Shown: positions 6,941-7,827 of the stretch, piece after piece
Layout: every line of letters begins with the position of its first letter
How positions within the stretch are numbered: the stretch's first letter is position 1
NCBI GenBank assembly: GCA_934247875.1
Contig: CAKQJZ010000092.1
Location: 1-7,827, forward strand
Direction of reading: 5' to 3'
Source of the DNA: an uncultured Spirochaetales bacterium
Lineage (GTDB): Bacteria; Spirochaetota; Spirochaetia; Sphaerochaetales; Sphaerochaetaceae
Length of the DNA stretch: 7,827 nucleotides
Translations under genes and position numbers: made by a program
Notes under the pieces: generated by a model
Database searches by the model: none
What the model was told of the DNA's origin: nothing
What the model saw: only the letters and a program-made list of their open reading frames with translations

Positions 6941-6955
6941 TGAAAAAAGTTTTCA
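6941..6955 (+). promoter_or_regulatory. Operator-like inverted repeat in the cupin leader
   Basis: TGAAAA and TTTTCA flank AAG. The plus-strand word AAAGTTTTCA (6946-6955) is identical to one in the importer leader at 5311-5320. It lies downstream of the predicted start of transcription and just before the ribosome binding site AGGAGG (6961-6966), so it could act as a repressor site or as a small RNA hairpin. Confidence 0.35.
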
Positions 6956-6971
6956 TTTTTAGGAGGTTTGT

Positions 6972-7742
6972 ATGGATTATGCAAACGTAAAAAAAGAAGA
7001 TATCAAATTATCTTTCACTAACGGATTTGCTGAAACAGAGATTTTGGCAAATGCACTTCCTAACATCAAATCATATAGAGGTGTACTCAAAGCTGGTTCA
7101 TCAATTACTCCTCAAACACCAGACAGAGTAATATCATCCTATATCTTCCAGGAAGGAACTGGTTATGTAATAACAGCAAACAAAGTAAATGAAATTGATG
7201 AATTGTCCTTCCTGTATGTTGAGAGCAAGGATTCTTTCTCAATTACGGCATTCACTGATCTTACTTATACAAAATTTGATTTGTATTTATCAGATTACGA
7301 TCTTAAAAGATATGATGATTCTCACCTAGTACTTCCTCTTTTCAGAAAGGAATCCGATTGTCTTGTTTACACTCAGAACGTAAAACTCACAGAAAACGAC
7401 ACTCTTCAGCGTACTATTGTTAATGGAAAACAGCTTGTTAGAATTGTTATGGGATCAAATCATGCAGAAGCAGGATCTGGATTCTATGAGATTGGACACG
7501 CAGCAGTTGCTCAGTACAATATCTGCCATAGCAGATGTAATTTCACTATGGAAGTCGATGGTCATAAGTTCCATCAGAAGGCTGGAGACGTTTGCTACAT
7601 CAAAGCTGGTTTGCCTCATGGCTCAGAAGTTCCTGAGGATGGACACCTTGATTATGTTTACTATGAGCTATATGTTCAGGAAAAAGATTTCATGAAGGTA
7701 TATCCAGAAGGACCTTTTGAGGACAAGAGAAAAGCAAAATAA
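6972..7742 (+). CDS. Cupin-domain protein of unknown specific function
   Basis: The 256-residue protein has no signal peptide or membrane segment and should be cytoplasmic. Its C-terminal half carries a cupin barrel: the second cupin motif is clear at 204-219 (AGDVCYIKAGLPHGSE, with Lys at the usual Pro and His216 as the expected metal ligand), and the first is reduced, keeping H186 and E194 in ICHSRCNFTMEVDG (184-197) but not a plain HxH pair. The N-terminal half (about 34-106, with YIFQEGTGYV at 57-66) has the spacing of a second, degenerate barrel without obvious ligands, so this may be a bicupin. Cupins include sugar isomerases, dioxygenases, hydrolases and sensors, and nothing here singles one out. 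The ATG has AGGAGG five bases upstream. The gene is divergent from MATE and shares a leader motif with the sugar importer, which would fit a role in carbohydrate metabolism; this is inference. Confidence 0.8.
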   Translation: MDYANVKKEDIKLSFTNGFAETEILANALPNIKSYRGVLKAGSSITPQTPDRVISSYIFQEGTGYVITANKVNEIDELSFLYVESKDSFSITAFTDLTYTKFDLYLSDYDLKRYDDSHLVLPLFRKESDCLVYTQNVKLTENDTLQRTIVNGKQLVRIVMGSNHAEAGSGFYEIGHAAVAQYNICHSRCNFTMEVDGHKFHQKAGDVCYIKAGLPHGSEVPEDGHLDYVYYELYVQEKDFMKVYPEGPFEDKRKAK

Positions 7743-7798
7743 ATAAACTCTAGAGGAAATTGCAAAAGTAAAATCGCATGAAAGAATATTCATCATTT

Positions 7799-7816
7799 AG
7801 TGCATGAATATGCACT
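7799..7816. other. Perfect seven-pair hairpin downstream of the cupin gene
   Basis: AGTGCAT and ATGCACT flank the loop GAAT. No T run follows on either strand, so it is not a standard intrinsic terminator. The rest of 7743-7827 holds no supported gene; an open minus-strand frame of 25 codons from the window edge to a stop at 7750-7752 might be the end of a converging gene, but it is too short to judge. Confidence 0.5.
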
Positions 7817-7827
7817 CGGATCAGATT

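Noticed and set aside
7417..7695. Plus-strand frame of 92 codons inside the cupin gene
   Set aside because: It is a shifted frame of the same DNA; the cupin motif lies in the main frame.
7779..7808. Nine-codon frame followed by ATGA and a hairpin, resembling a leader peptide
   Set aside because: No ribosome binding site lies at a workable distance and the next gene, if any, is beyond the window.
7750..7827. Open minus-strand frame of 25 codons running in from the right edge, as the possible end of a converging gene
   Set aside because: In AT-rich DNA a frame this short stays open by chance fairly often, and the translated end is not recognisable.

Overview
The window looks like a piece of a low-GC, gut-type bacterial chromosome. 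The best lineage hint is the solute-binding protein: a short hydrophobic signal ending in FAAGQSE with no lipobox cysteine, a style common in host-associated spirochaetes (Treponema and Sphaerochaeta relatives). That assignment is an inference from one signal peptide and general base composition; no rRNA, tRNA or universal marker gene is present to confirm it. No phage, IS element, CRISPR array or RNA gene was seen.

Layout. Six genes lie on the minus strand and one on the plus strand. Reading in the direction of minus-strand transcription, from right to left: a MATE-family multidrug/metabolite efflux protein (5462-6811); then, behind a good sigma-70-type promoter (5335-5363), a five-gene cluster made of a family 1 carbohydrate solute-binding protein (3955-5271), a strong intergenic hairpin (3906-3940), two ABC permeases of the MalF and MalG types (2940-3869 and 2084-2926), and two different EamA/DMT-family transporters (1227-2087 and 287-1177). 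The cluster ends about 260 bases further on, at a rho-independent terminator (1-27). On the plus strand, divergent from the MATE gene and behind its own promoter (6892-6920), is a protein of 256 residues with a C-terminal cupin domain (6972-7742).

How the genes may work together. The binding protein and two permeases form the receptor and membrane parts of a CUT1-type sugar importer. No ATPase gene is present in the window, which is common for CUT1 systems that borrow a shared MsmK/UgpC-type ATPase. The first EamA gene begins inside the stop codon of the second permease (ATGA overlap), so it is probably translated by coupling to the importer. The second EamA gene follows after 49 bases with its own strong ribosome binding site and a TTG start. 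An importer tied to two DMT-type carriers is the most distinctive arrangement here. The substrate cannot be read from the sequence.

Two regulatory details stand out. A shared 10-base word, AAAGTTTTCA, sits just downstream of both the importer promoter and the cupin promoter, in the same orientation relative to transcription and inside short inverted repeats. The hairpin between the binding protein and the permeases could set their relative expression. Overall this is an ordinary transporter region with some unusual coupling; nothing in it clearly amounts to a new kind of system.
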